Positions 63,467 to 64,000 of a stretch of 64,000 nt of DNA are shown here, one piece after another. The first letter of the stretch is position 1, and every line of letters starts with the position of its first letter. The stretch comes from Rhodoferax koreense (GTDB lineage: Bacteria > Pseudomonadota > Gammaproteobacteria > Burkholderiales > Burkholderiaceae_C): positions 3,162,001-3,226,000 of the forward strand of contig NZ_CP019236.1 of assembly GCF_001955695.1 (NCBI RefSeq), written 5' to 3'. Both the position numbers and the translations under genes were made by a program. The notes under the pieces are model-generated. The model was not told the DNA's origin, searched no databases, and worked only from the letters and a program-made list of their open reading frames with translations.

Positions 63467-64000
63467 TCAGCCGCCGCCGCGCCGCGCGGCCAGATGCCGG
63501 TACACCGTGCTGCGGTGCACGCCCAGCAGCGCCGCCGCCTCGGCCACCTGGCCGCCGCATTGCGCGAGCGTGCGGTCGAAGGCATCGCGCGCCATGTCGG
63601 CCAGCGGTGCCAGTGGCTGAGCCGCCAGGTCCGACACCGGCGTCGAAACAGGTGTTGAAGCAGACGCCGAAGCGCCTGGCGGCCTGGGCAGGCCCCCCGC
63701 GCCGATGCGCCCCGGCAACTGCTCCACGCCGATGCGGTCGCCGGCCTCGGCCAGCGCCGTCAGGGTGCGCAGCACACTGCACAGTTCGCGCACATTGCCG
63801 GGCCAGGCGTGGGCGCAGAGCCGGTCGAGCGCGGCCGGCGTCAGCACCAGCCGCTTGGCGCGCCCGCCGAGTTCACCGAACAACTGCGTGATCAGCGCGC
63901 GCCGGTCGGCCCGCTCACGCAGCGCGGGCAAGGCCACGCGGTAGCCGTCCACCCGGTACAACAGGTCGTTGCGGAAGGTGCCGGCCACCACCATGGCCGC
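63467..64000 (-). CDS. Sigma-54-dependent Fis-type regulator, C-terminal part
   Basis: Only the 3' end is in the window. It shows FRNDLLYRVDGYRVALPALR, the conserved arginine-finger and sensor II region WPGNVREL of the sigma-54 AAA+ domain, an Ala/Pro/Ser-rich linker, and a Fis HTH (AEAAALLGVHRSTVYRHLAA). It activates sigma-54 promoters after a signal read by an N-terminal part lying beyond base 64000. It ends 15 bases from the YitT gene, tail to tail. Confidence 0.9.
   Translation of the reverse strand, partial: AAMVVAGTFRNDLLYRVDGYRVALPALRERADRRALITQLFGELGGRAKRLVLTPAALDRLCAHAWPGNVRELCSVLRTLTALAEAGDRIGVEQLPGRIGAGGLPRPPGASASASTPVSTPVSDLAAQPLAPLADMARDAFDRTLAQCGGQVAEAAALLGVHRSTVYRHLAARRGGG

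Overview
This 64 kb window is high-GC bacterial chromosome. Its gene content points to a betaproteobacterium of the order Burkholderiales, most likely family Comamonadaceae. The signs are a Bug-type (TctC) solute-binding protein, a valine-catabolism cluster next to a LysR regulator, a Ku/LigD repair cluster, and intergenic palindromes of the cttcgacaagctcag type that I associate with that family. No IS element, prophage, integrase or CRISPR array was found. No gene-free stretch exceeds about 300 bases; the longest is the 298-base gap at 31142-31439, described below.

Left edge (1-3100): the start of an Orn/Lys/Arg decarboxylase reading out of the window, an NfeD / SPFH membrane pair followed by a DUF2237 gene, a tRNA-Ser(GGA) with its own extended -10 promoter and terminator, and a GAF-domain protein.

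Region 3130-31141 is a near-continuous type VI secretion system (T6SS) operon of about 28 kb, read on the minus strand. In transcription order it is clpV(tssH), tssB, tssC, hcp, tssK, vgrG, a DUF4123 adaptor, a DUF3304 lipoprotein, a DUF2235/Tle1-type phospholipase, a 45-residue small ORF, a PAAR protein, tssL(OmpA), a second PAAR protein, tssM, tagF, an FHA gene (tagH-like), tagJ, tssE, tssF, tssG, tssA, an unknown membrane protein and tssJ. All thirteen core components are present, and an effector / immunity / adaptor / spike cassette sits in the middle of the operon. Most genes overlap or are separated by a few bases. The exceptions carry structure: an AT-rich promoter region and a 24-codon leader ORF before clpV, stem-loops on both sides of hcp, and a 109-base palindromic element between the DUF4123 and DUF3304 genes.

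Region 31440-49546: an Old Yellow Enzyme-type reductase, an O-antigen ligase/polymerase-like membrane protein converging on a duplicated VanZ protein, and a LysR regulator divergent from a four-gene valine/isobutyrate degradation set (mmsA, acyl-CoA dehydrogenase, 3-hydroxyisobutyryl-CoA hydrolase-type enzyme, mmsB) that is interrupted by two palindromic repeats. An AsmA-family protein and a minus-strand DNA end-joining cluster (ku, ligD, xth) follow.

Region 49548-64000: a hipBA toxin-antitoxin pair with two matching operator-like repeats, one over its -10 box; a divergent nuclease-helicase fusion (DinG/XPD type); LysR / tartrate-malate dehydrogenase / Bug protein genes; an NmrA-type reductase with a divergent LysR; an ECF41 sigma factor with a near-textbook target promoter in front of a carboxymuconolactone decarboxylase-family gene; tag; a small ABM-like protein; an MscS channel; a YitT-family protein; and the end of a sigma-54 activator that runs off the window.
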